Shown: piece by piece, positions 1 to 9,665 of the stretch
Layout: each line of letters starts with the position of its first letter
Numbering within the stretch: position 1 is the first letter of the stretch
From: Anaerolineae bacterium
GTDB taxonomy: Bacteria; Chloroflexota; Anaerolineae; Aggregatilineales; Aggregatilineaceae
Length of the DNA stretch: 13,485 bases
Assembly: GCA_018056405.1 (NCBI GenBank)
Contig: JAGPFT010000028.1
Location: 1 to 13,485, forward strand
Direction of reading: 5' to 3'
The notes under the pieces: model-generated
Seen by the model: only the letters and a program-made list of their open reading frames with translations
What the model was told of the DNA's origin: nothing
The model's database searches: none
Translations under genes and position numbers: made by a program

Positions 1-1
1 C

Positions 2-2424
2 CAGTGGGCGGCGGGCCAGCCGATGACCTACTATCCGGGCGACCCGCCGACCTCTGGCGCGACCAGCCTGCTCTACGCGCCGCTGCTGGCGCTCGGCTAC
101 GCGGCGGGCTTCGATGGCTGGGCGCTGGCGTACTGGGCGTTGGGCATCGGCGCGCTGGCCTTCTTCGGATCGGCCTGGCTGGTCTACCTGATCGGGCGGG
201 CCAGTCCGCTGGCCGAAGAGCCGGGCGGGGCCGGGTACGCCCTGGCTCTGGCCCTGGCCTACGCCGTGACGGGGCCGTTCGTGTGGGCGGCGCTCAGCGG
301 CATGGAGACGGCGCTTTTTCTCTTCCTTACCCTGTTGACCTTCTATGCCGCGCAGCAGGATCGCCTCCGCCTGGCAGCGGGGGCGGGGACGCTGGCGGTG
401 CTGACCCGCCCGGAGGGCGTCATCGTGGCGGCGCTGGCGGTCATCGCCTTGGGGGTGCGGCGCAGGTGGCCGCACGAGAAGCGGGAGCGGCTGCGCCTGG
501 GGGCGTTGCTCGTCCTGCCGGTTGCGGCGGCGCTGATCCAGCCCGCGCTCAACTGGGCGGCGACGGGGAGCGCGTCGGCGTCGGGGATGCAGGCCAAGTC
601 GCTGCTGGCGAACACGGGCGCGCCGCTCAGCGAGCGGCTGGTGGACGTAATTTCGTCCTTCGGGCGCATGTGGGGCGAGCTGCTCGTCGGGCGCAGCGCG
701 GACTTCGGCACCTTCACCTCGCCGCTGCTCGCTCCGGCGGCGCTAGGAGCTTTGCTGGCCGGCGCGTGGCTGGCCTGGCGGGGGCGGCGCGTCAACGCGG
801 CGGCCCTGGCTCTGGCGACGATCCTGCTGCTGACGGCGGCGGTGGCCACGCTCGACACGGCCTTCTGGCAGTTCAAGCGCTACCAGCTTCCGGCGATGGC
901 GCTGTTCTACCCGGCGGCGGCGTGGACGGCGCGCGGGCTGGGCGACGGGCTGGCTGCCCGCGCGGGGTGGCGGGCGTGGCGTTGGGCGCTGCCCGCTCTG
1001 ATACTCCTCCCCTCGTTGCTGACGGCGCTCAGCTTCGCCGGCTACTACGGCGAGAATGTGGCCGTCGTGCGCGACCAGCAGGTGCCGATGGCCCGCTGGG
1101 CGCGCGAGAACCTGCCGGCGGAGTCGGACGCGCCGCGCATTGGCGTGCACGATGTGGGCATGATGGGTTACTTCAGCGAGCATCCGCTGTACGATGTGGT
1201 CGGTCTGACGCTGCCCGGCCCGGCGCGGTCGTGGCGGCAGGGTCCTGGTGCGATCTACGAGCACATGGCGCACAGCCGCTACCGGCCCGGCGCGTTCGCC
1301 ATCTACCCGGACGTGCAGGGGCTGCGCTACCTGCTGGATGCGGGCGTCTTCGGCGACGTACTGGCCGAGTTCCCGGTGACGTTGGGCGAGCACAACGTCG
1401 CGGCGGCGGCGGATTACCAGGCGGTGTACGCGGCGGACTGGAGCACCACGCGCCCCGAAGAGATCGCCGCGCAGGGGTCCACGCTGGAGGCAGTGCGCGG
1501 GCTGGCGCTGGTGGACGCGGTAGATGTCGCCAACTTGAGCAGCGAGAACGAGCACGATTACGCCTGGTGGCAGGACGAGTCCCCGCCTGGCTTCGTCACT
1601 GAGGTCTACACGCACTGGTACCATACCTGCGGGCTGCCTGACGAGGAAGCGTGCCGGGGAAGCGACGGCGGGCGTGTCCTGACCGGCGGTGAGGCGTTCA
1701 CCCTGCGCACGCAGCCCGGCGAAGACCTGCTGCTGGTCACGCGCGCTCACGGGCGGACAAGCGTGCCGTTGGCCGTGTCCGTCAACGGCGTCCGCGTCGC
1801 GCAGCGCGTGCAGCCTGCCGTGCCGGGGCGCTGGGTCGAGATCGTCACCTGGGTGCCCGCCGCGCAGATCACCGGGACGCGCACGCGGGTGCGCATCGAG
1901 GCGGACGTGGACGACCCCCGTAGCGATGCCTACTCGCCGTACTACCACTGGGCGTACCAGGGAGACTTCAATCCTGAAATCGTGGGCGAGGGGCAGCCGG
2001 TCGCGGTCTTCGGCGAAGAGGGAACGGTGCGCCTGCTTGAGGTGGCGCTCGCCTATACGCCGCCTGTGGATGGGGCTGGCGGGCAGGTTGCCGTTCGCGC
2101 TGTGTGGCAGGGGCCAGCGCCCGGCGCAGGAGACGGCGTGGTCTTCGTACACCTGTATAATAGGGACAGGGTGGACACAGAGCCGGTCGCGCAGGTAGTC
2201 ACCCGTCCGGGCGGAGGCGCATTGCCGCCGGCCAACTGGCTGCCTGGCACCCTGACCGACACATACACGGTCGCGCTGCCCGAAGACTTGCTCCCTGGCA
2301 CGTATGTGGTGGCGCTGGGTATGTTCGAGGCGCGCACCGGCGTCCGCTACCCGGTGACGGGCGTGGGCGCTGGCCCTGACGGGCGTTTGTTCATCGGTGA
2401 GATTGTGGTTGAGGAGACCGTGCA

Positions 2425-2428
<4 letters not shown>
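2..2428 (+). CDS. Polytopic membrane protein, GT-C glycosyltransferase-like (5' partial)
   Basis: The frame is open from base 2, and residues before the first ATG (base 23) already read like this family (WAAGQPMTYYPGDPPTSG), so the true start lies upstream. About the first 350 residues hold many hydrophobic helices. They include LSGMETALF and RPEG, which recur in GT-C-type lipid-linked sugar transferases of the AftB-like kind, and a WQFKRYQLPA segment. A soluble, presumably extracytoplasmic part follows, beginning near GVHDVGMMGYFSEHPLYDVVGL, a stretch common in such bacterial proteins. The last ~250 residues look like beta-sandwich domains ending in a segment of the 'LPPGTYVVALGMFEARTGVRYPV' kind (here from base ~2290), typical of Chloroflexota membrane glycosyltransferases. 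Family membership is recognised from style. Donor and acceptor are unknown, and the conserved N-terminal Asp loop is outside the window. The stop codon overlaps the next gene's GTG by 4 bp. Confidence 0.8.
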
Positions 2429-5433
<3,005 letters not shown>

Positions 5434-5437
5434 GCCG

Positions 5438-5444
5438 AAAGGAG
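5438..5444 (+). promoter_or_regulatory. Ribosome binding site deciding the xdhC start
   Basis: AAAGGAG lies 5 bases before the GTG at 5450. This favours that GTG over the upstream in-frame ATG at 5411, which lies inside the end of the preceding gene. Confidence 0.7.
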
Positions 5445-5449
5445 CGCGT

Positions 5450-6274
5450 GTGAGCGAAGATCGAGCCGTGTTTGAGGCGGCGCTCGCCGCTCAGCAGGAC
5501 GGGCGGCTCGCTGCGCTGGCCATCGTCGTGGAGACGCAAGGCTCCGTCCCGCGCCAGGCAGGGAGCAAGATGCTGGTCTGGCCGGACGGACAGATCGTGG
5601 GCACGGTGGGCGGCGGGCAGGTGGAAGCGTTTGTCATCGCCGAGGCGCAGATGGCGATGCGCAGCGGAGAGAGCCGCATCGTCAGCTACGATCTGGCCGA
5701 TCCGCAGTCTGGCGATCCGGGCGTGTGCGGCGGGTCGGTGCGCGTCTACGTCGAGCCACTGTTGCCCCCGGCGACGGTGCTGGTCATCGGCGTGGGACAC
5801 GTGGGCAAGGCCGTTGCTGAACTGGCGAAATGGCTGGGCTATCGCGTCGTCGTCAGCGATGACCGGCCCGACTATGCCACGCCGGAGCAGATTCCGGGCA
5901 TGGACGGGTACCTGACGGTCGCGCCGGGCGACCTGGTGGAGCAGGCCCCGATCACGGCGCGGACGTACATCGTCGTTGTGACGCGCGGGCTGATCGTGGA
6001 CGAGGCGCTGCTGCCCGCGCTGCTGCGCACAGACGTGCCCTACATCGGGCTGATCGGGAGCCGCCGCCGCTGGATGCTCACCGCTGAGGCGTTGCGCGCG
6101 AAGGGGGTGGCCCAGGCCGATCTCGACCGCGTCCACGCCCCGATTGGGCTGTCCATCGGCGCTGAGACGCCCAAGGAGATCGCTGTGAGCATCATGGGCG
6201 AGGTGATCCGGGCGCAGCGCGGCGGCAGTGGTGAGTCGCTGCAATGGTCGGGCAAGCCTGCTGAGCGAGAGTGA
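5450..6274 (+). CDS. xdhC: XdhC/CoxI-family molybdenum cofactor maturation factor
   Basis: XdhC-family proteins bind molybdenum cofactor, help its sulfuration and hand it to xanthine-dehydrogenase-type enzymes in the cytoplasm. From the GTG start the protein has 274 residues, normal for the family. The N-terminal XdhC/CoxI domain shows GSVPRQAGSKM and GTVGGG, with the conserved VCGGSV cysteine segment near the end of the domain. A Rossmann-type C-terminal domain follows, with VLVIGVGHVGKAVAELAK, an acidic strand end (VVSDDRPDY), IGLIGSRRRW and the terminal PIGLSIGAETPKEIAVSIMGE block, all typical of full-length XdhC. An in-frame ATG at 5411 would add 13 residues, but the AAAGGAG before 5450 argues against it. 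It follows the XdhD-like gene by 16 bases and overlaps the next gene by 4 (GTGA), so it very probably shares an operon and matures one or both hydroxylases encoded here. Confidence 0.93.
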   Translation: MSEDRAVFEAALAAQQDGRLAALAIVVETQGSVPRQAGSKMLVWPDGQIVGTVGGGQVEAFVIAEAQMAMRSGESRIVSYDLADPQSGDPGVCGGSVRVYVEPLLPPATVLVIGVGHVGKAVAELAKWLGYRVVVSDDRPDYATPEQIPGMDGYLTVAPGDLVEQAPITARTYIVVVTRGLIVDEALLPALLRTDVPYIGLIGSRRRWMLTAEALRAKGVAQADLDRVHAPIGLSIGAETPKEIAVSIMGEVIRAQRGGSGESLQWSGKPAERE

Positions 6275-6906
6275 GCGCGCCAAGAGAAAGTGTTGTAGTG
6301 AAGATTCTGGCGGTCAGCGATGTGGTGCAGCCCCAACTGAGCAATCCGGTGTATTTGCGCAGGTTCTATGCGGATGTGGATGTCCTGGTGAGTTGTGGCG
6401 ATATGCCCGTTGCGTACCTGGATCTCATCGGATCGGTGCTGACGCTGCCACTATTATTTGTGCGGGGCAATCACGACACCAACTATGGCCCTCATCAGCC
6501 AGGCGGTGACAACCTGCACCTGCGCTTCCTCAAGTTTCAGAAGCACCTGTTCGTGGGGCTGGAAGGGTCAATCTGCTATAACAAGGGTGAGGCCCAGTAT
6601 ACCCAGGGCGAGATGATGGTTTATGTGCTGCGCCTGCTGCCGCGCATGGTCGTGCGGCGGGCGTGGGCGGGCTACGGCGCGCATGTGCTGGTGGCGCACT
6701 CTCCGCCGCGTCACATTCACGACATCGCAGAAGACCATGCCCATCGCGGGTTCAATGCTTTCCGGTTGCTGATGCGTGTGGGACGGCCCATGTTCTTGCT
6801 GCACGGCCATGTGGATACGTGGGACACGCGCCGTCCCCGGCGAACGGTCTTCGCCGGCACAACCGTGCTCAACGTGAACCCGTACATGGTGGTCGAAGTC
6901 CCTTGA
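6271..6906 (+). CDS. Calcineurin-like metallophosphoesterase
   Basis: A compact 211-residue protein of the calcineurin-like phosphoesterase superfamily, which uses two metal ions to cleave phosphoester bonds. Motifs in order are AVSDVVQP (Asp17), SCGDMP (Asp44), RGNHD (66-69), VAHSPP (His143) and LHGHVD (His178, His180). Two positions differ from the classic pattern. The first motif is D-V-V instead of D-x-H, and the last is GHVD instead of GHxH, so the metal site is not canonical. I recall similar proteins starting 'KILAVSD...SCGDLP' in other bacteria, so this may be a subfamily trait rather than decay. The GTG at 6271 overlaps the xdhC stop by 4 bp; a GTG at 6298 (giving VKILAVSD) is an equally credible start. 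The substrate is unknown. Location directly after xdhC suggests, but does not prove, a link to the hydroxylase system. Confidence 0.85.
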   Translation: MSAPRESVVVKILAVSDVVQPQLSNPVYLRRFYADVDVLVSCGDMPVAYLDLIGSVLTLPLLFVRGNHDTNYGPHQPGGDNLHLRFLKFQKHLFVGLEGSICYNKGEAQYTQGEMMVYVLRLLPRMVVRRAWAGYGAHVLVAHSPPRHIHDIAEDHAHRGFNAFRLLMRVGRPMFLLHGHVDTWDTRRPRRTVFAGTTVLNVNPYMVVEVP

Positions 6907-6968
6907 GTGGGGGAGGAGTGCGTGCAAAACCTGGCAGGTAGGGGCGTTGCTTTGCTGCGCCCTGGTTT

Positions 6969-7060
6969 ACCTCACCCCTGCTCGGCGCTGGCGTGCCTCG
7001 CCGCCCCCTCTCCGTTGTGGAGAGGGGGCAAGCCGAGCGCAGCGAGGCTGGGGGTGAGGT
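6969..7060. repeat. Intergenic palindromic repeat, copy A
   Basis: Nested inverted repeat between two genes. The outer arms ACCTCACCCC (6969-6978) and GGGGTGAGGT (7051-7060) pair perfectly. A 6-bp middle arm, GCCTCG (6995-7000) with CGAGGC (7043-7048), sits inside them. The core hairpin CCCCCTCTCC (7004-7013) with GGAGAGGGGG (7019-7028) has a 5-base loop. CTCGGC (6981-6986) can also pair with GCCGAG (7032-7037), giving an alternative fold. The same building blocks recur at 8710-8805, 8886-8982 and 9050-9079. It could end transcription after the phosphoesterase, but no T-run follows. Confidence 0.8.
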
Positions 7061-7087
7061 CAAGCCTTCGTGTCGAGCGAGTCACTG

Positions 7088-7149
7088 GCAATATTGCACA
7101 CACCCAGGGGAAGTCTGCTTTAGGCAAGTGCTCTCTTCTATGCTAGTAT
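7088..7149 (+). promoter_or_regulatory. Possible operator/promoter region of the FAD-FeS gene
   Basis: This is the only relatively AT-rich stretch before the gene at 7200. It holds a perfect 10-bp palindrome GCAATATTGC (7088-7097). Further on, TTTAGG (7119-7124) and an extended -10-like TGCTAGTAT (7141-7149, with TAGTAT as the hexamer) could be a weak sigma-70-type promoter with a 19-base spacer. The matches to consensus are only partial (3/6 and 4/6), so this is a tentative call. Confidence 0.25.
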
Positions 7150-7199
7150 TGCTCTCGCAGGAGCAGTTGGCAGGTCAACGCAAAGGATAGGGTTCGTGC

Positions 7200-8627
7200 A
7201 TGTGGCAGAATTACTATAGCGTTACGTCCGTCGAAGAGGCGCTCGACTTGCTGGCGCAGTTCGGTACGCGCGCGCGAATCGTGGCCGGCGCGACCGACCT
7301 GCTGCTGGAGTTGGAGCGCGGCGCGCGGGCCGGTGTGGATACGCTGGTGGACATCACGCGCGTACCCGGCCTGGACCAGATTACTGTGCGAGGCGACACC
7401 ATCCGGCTTGGCCCGCTGGTCACGCACAACCATCTGGTGGGCAGCCGGGCGGTCGTTGAGCGGGCGCTACCGCTGGCGCAGGCCGCGTGGAGTGTGGGCG
7501 CGCCGCAGATTCGCAACCGGGGCACTGTGGCCGGGAACGTGATCACGGCCAGCCCGGCCAATGACACGATCACGCCGCTGTGGGCGCTGGGCGCCACGGT
7601 GACGCTGACCTCGCTGCGCGGCGAGCGCACGCTGGATTTCCCGGCATTCTACAAGGGCGTGCGCCAGACGACGCTGGCCCCCGATGAGATGCTGACGGCG
7701 ATCACTTTCCCGGCGTTGGGCAGACACGAGCGCGGCATCTTCCTCAAGCTGGGGCTGCGCAACGCCCAGGCGATCTCGGTGGTCAATGCGGCGGTGGTGC
7801 TCGGCTTTGAGGGTGAGGCCATCACCCGCGCGGCGATCACGCTGGGCAGCGTGGCTCCGACGATTCTGCGCGTGCCTGTCGTGGAGCAGTACTTGCAGGG
7901 CAGGACGCTGAGCGACGAGGTGATCCGCGAGGCGGCGCGCCTGGCCGCAGCAGCGCCCGCGCCCATTGACGATGTGCGCAGTGGTGCGGCTTACCGCACG
8001 GAGATGTGCCGCGTGCTCGTAGCGCGGGCGCTGCGCGCGCTGCACGCGGGGACTGAGCGCGAGGGTTGGCCGGACGAGCCGGCGATGCTGTGGGGCGCTC
8101 ACCGGGCGACGGTGCAGGAGCCGCTGCCAGCGCTCGTCCGCCACGAAGACGATCTCGGCGATACGATTGTCACGACAGTGAACGGCCAGACGTACTCGAT
8201 CACGGGCGCGTCGAACAAGACGCTGCTCCGTTTCTTGCGCGAGGACGTGGGTCTGACGGGCACCAAAGAGGGCTGCGCCGAAGGCGAATGCGGCGCGTGC
8301 ACTGTGTTCCTCGACGGCGTGGCGGTGATGGCCTGCCTGGTGCCCGCGCCGCGCGCGCATGGGGCGCAGATTACGACGGTCGAGGGGCTGGCAGCAGAGG
8401 ACGGGACGCTGCACCCGTTGCAGCAGGCTTTCGTGGACGCGGGCGCTGTTCAGTGCGGCTACTGCACGCCCGGCTTCCTAATGTCCGGCGCGAAGCTGTT
8501 GGAAGAGCACCCCCACCCGACGCGCGCGCAGATTGAGCAGAGCATCACCGGCAACCTGTGTCGCTGCACAGGGTACTACAAGATCGTGCAGGCCTTTGAG
8601 CAGGCCGCCCAGAGAGATGGTGCCTGA
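7200..8627 (+). CDS. FAD-binding and [2Fe-2S] subunits fused (CoxM-CoxS type) of a molybdenum hydroxylase
   Basis: The electron-transfer part of a xanthine-dehydrogenase-family enzyme, carrying electrons from the Mo site to FAD. Residues 1 to ~285 form the FAD domain, with VAGATDLL (28-35), IRNRGTVAGN (104-113) and TASPANDT, followed by the CO-dehydrogenase-flavoprotein C-terminal domain. Residues ~320-475 form a complete iron-sulfur subunit: plant-type cluster C359, C364, C367, C379 and helical-domain cluster C419, C422, C454, C456. The order FAD then FeS differs from eukaryotic xanthine dehydrogenase (FeS-FAD-Mo) and from separate CoxM and CoxS genes. The ATG at 7200 is preceded by AAAGGATAGGG (7182-7192). 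No Mo subunit is fused, so the partner is probably the Mo subunit at 9666-11891. No UGA read-through is needed. Confidence 0.93.
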   Translation: MWQNYYSVTSVEEALDLLAQFGTRARIVAGATDLLLELERGARAGVDTLVDITRVPGLDQITVRGDTIRLGPLVTHNHLVGSRAVVERALPLAQAAWSVGAPQIRNRGTVAGNVITASPANDTITPLWALGATVTLTSLRGERTLDFPAFYKGVRQTTLAPDEMLTAITFPALGRHERGIFLKLGLRNAQAISVVNAAVVLGFEGEAITRAAITLGSVAPTILRVPVVEQYLQGRTLSDEVIREAARLAAAAPAPIDDVRSGAAYRTEMCRVLVARALRALHAGTEREGWPDEPAMLWGAHRATVQEPLPALVRHEDDLGDTIVTTVNGQTYSITGASNKTLLRFLREDVGLTGTKEGCAEGECGACTVFLDGVAVMACLVPAPRAHGAQITTVEGLAAEDGTLHPLQQAFVDAGAVQCGYCTPGFLMSGAKLLEEHPHPTRAQIEQSITGNLCRCTGYYKIVQAFEQAAQRDGA

Positions 8628-8639
8628 AAGACGATCTGA

Positions 8640-8676
8640 GCGGAGGGGGATTTCGGATTGAAAATCTCTTCTCCGC
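8640..8676 (+). terminator. Hairpin after the FAD-FeS gene, possible terminator or attenuator
   Basis: GCGGAGGGGGATTT (8640-8653) can pair with AAAATCTCTTCTCCGC (8661-8676) around a 7-base loop, with three G-U pairs and one bulge. It begins 12 bases after the stop codon. There is no downstream T-run, so a classic intrinsic terminator is not supported; it could stabilise or attenuate the transcript. Confidence 0.4.
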
Positions 8677-8686
8677 ACGGGATTCA

Positions 8687-8828
8687 GAGACCGTTTGAGA
8701 AGTCTTTCTAACCCTTATCCTCCCGGCCCCCTTTCTCCGCTTGCGGGGAAAGGGGGAGCAAGCTCAAGCCCCTCCCTGCTGGCGGGGAGGGATTTAGGGT
8801 GGGGTTGTCCTTCTTCTCAAATGGCCTC
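8687..8828. repeat. MITE-like fold-back element with two internal hairpins (copy B)
   Basis: Imperfect terminal inverted repeats GAGACCGTTTGAGAAG (8687-8702) and CTTCTCAAATGGCCTC (8813-8828) match at 14 of 16 positions. Inside are two hairpins: 8727-8756 (13-bp stem, one G-U, 4-base loop) and 8770-8791 (CCCTCCC with GGGAGGG). The inner part has the same plan as the neighbouring element: CCCGGCCCCCT, a hairpin, AGGGGGAG, a second hairpin, then GATTTAGGG and TGGGG. No ORF with recognisable features lies inside. Non-autonomous mobile origin is an inference; no target-site duplication is evident. Confidence 0.6.
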
Positions 8829-9046
8829 TCAGGGGCGGATAGGTGTTGAGTGAAGGTGAAGACAGGCGCACATCTCACGTCTAGCCTCACCCCCCGGCCC
8901 CCTCCCCACGTGGTGGAGAGGGGGAGTCAGGCCGCTATGAAGTCCCCTCTCCACCACGTGGGGAGGGGATTTAGGGGTGGGGCTACTATCGCACACACTA
9001 TCACCTTGCCCATCTCAGTGATTCTCATCTGCCTGTCCGCCCCTGA
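8829..9046. repeat. Large imperfect palindrome with 25-bp perfect inverted repeat core (copy C)
   Basis: The outer arms TCAGGGGCGGATAGGT (8829-8844) and GCCTGTCCGCCCCTGA (9031-9046) match at 14 of 16 positions. The core is a perfect 25-bp inverted repeat, 8899-8923 against 8944-8968, containing CCCCACGTGG and separated by 20 bases. Each core arm can also form its own short hairpin. The stretches between core and outer arms are partly alike when one is reversed, so the whole 218 bp looks like one decayed fold-back element. It abuts the preceding element exactly at 8828/8829. Confidence 0.6.
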
Positions 9047-9049
9047 ACC

Positions 9050-9079
9050 GCACGGGGAGAGGAAGCCAGGGGTGAGGTT
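9050..9079. repeat. Half copy of the palindromic repeat (copy D)
   Basis: The sequence runs GCACGGGGAGAGGAAGCCAG and then GGGTGAGGTT. It resembles the right half of copy A (GGAGAGGGGGCAAGC...GGGGTGAGGT) without a left partner, so it is probably a truncated relic. Confidence 0.45.
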
Positions 9080-9104
9080 GGCGGAGGCCAGGACCGCGCG
9101 TGGC

Positions 9105-9113
9105 GGGAGGAGG
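9105..9113 (+). promoter_or_regulatory. Strong ribosome binding site
   Basis: A purine-rich run beginning GGGAGGAGG ends 5 bases before the ATG at 9119 and supports translation of the small membrane protein from that codon. Confidence 0.65.
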
Positions 9114-9118
9114 GGGCG

Positions 9119-9568
9119 ATGAGCAGGTATGTGCCTCAGAAACGGGAGCGGCGGACGAATCGCTGGCTGCCGATTATTGGTCTGACGCTGGCCGTGCTGC
9201 TGGCGGTCTCGTCCTATCTGATCGCTTTCCCGCTGGTTGATCTGGGCCGCGAACAGAGCGAGACCATTGACGATGCCTACGGCGACTTACGCCGGCAGTT
9301 CGCCAGTTATGACTGGTATGCCGACAGCGAACGCTATCATGGTAACAACATCGTCGAGATACTGGTGGCTGCGGTGCTGTGGCTGGTCTTGATGGGTCTG
9401 GCGATGCTGGCCGTCGGCGTGGCCACCTACGGCACGGACCCGGAGCGCCGCGCGTGGAAGCAGATGGGGCCTCCCCCGGCCAACAAGAAAGCGGTCGTCA
9501 AGCAGCTCAAGAAAGACCTCAAAGAGGTGAAACGGCAGGAGCGGGAGTTCAAACGCAAGAAAGGCTAG
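9119..9568 (+). CDS. Small two-helix membrane protein of unknown function
   Basis: 149 residues, no family recognised. The N-terminus is short and basic (KRERRTNR). A first membrane helix spans about residues 17-38 (LPIIGLTLAVLLAVSSYLIA) and a second about 79-103 (ILVAAVLWLVLMGLAMLAVGV). Between them lies a ~40-residue polar loop rich in Asp, Glu and Tyr (DDAYGDLRRQFASYDWYADSERYHG). The C-terminal ~45 residues are very basic and probably helical, ending in alternating Lys/Glu/Arg (QLKKDLKEVKRQEREFKRKKG, from about 128). By the positive-inside rule both termini are cytoplasmic and the acidic loop is outside. A strong Shine-Dalgarno sequence and GC-biased third positions support a real gene. 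It is the first gene after the repeat block and lies 97 bases before the Mo subunit. It might anchor something at the membrane, but no function can be assigned. Confidence 0.8.
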   Translation: MSRYVPQKRERRTNRWLPIIGLTLAVLLAVSSYLIAFPLVDLGREQSETIDDAYGDLRRQFASYDWYADSERYHGNNIVEILVAAVLWLVLMGLAMLAVGVATYGTDPERRAWKQMGPPPANKKAVVKQLKKDLKEVKRQEREFKRKKG

Positions 9569-9665
9569 AGCGTGCTATGAACTCCACGCCCTCGGCGCAG
9601 CGAGCAGCGAGCAACGCCCTGATTTGTCTGCCATGTGGTTCCGTGGCAAGGAGCGTAGAGAAGCA

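Noticed and set aside
4..1602. Long +1-frame ORF overlapping the membrane protein gene
   Set aside because: Its product is a low-complexity Gly/Ala/Arg run without recognisable motifs; the frame starting at base 2 encodes a coherent membrane protein. It is a GC-rich shadow.
743..2152. Long minus-strand ORF (469 codons)
   Set aside because: Arg/His/Gln-rich translation typical of the antisense of a high-GC gene; it lies wholly within the membrane protein gene.
8687..9079. CRISPR array
   Set aside because: The repeats are inverted and irregularly spaced, not direct repeats with uniform spacers.
8850..9122. Short ORF across the repeat block
   Set aside because: It translates the palindromic repeat (Pro, Arg and Gly runs), so coding is not supported.
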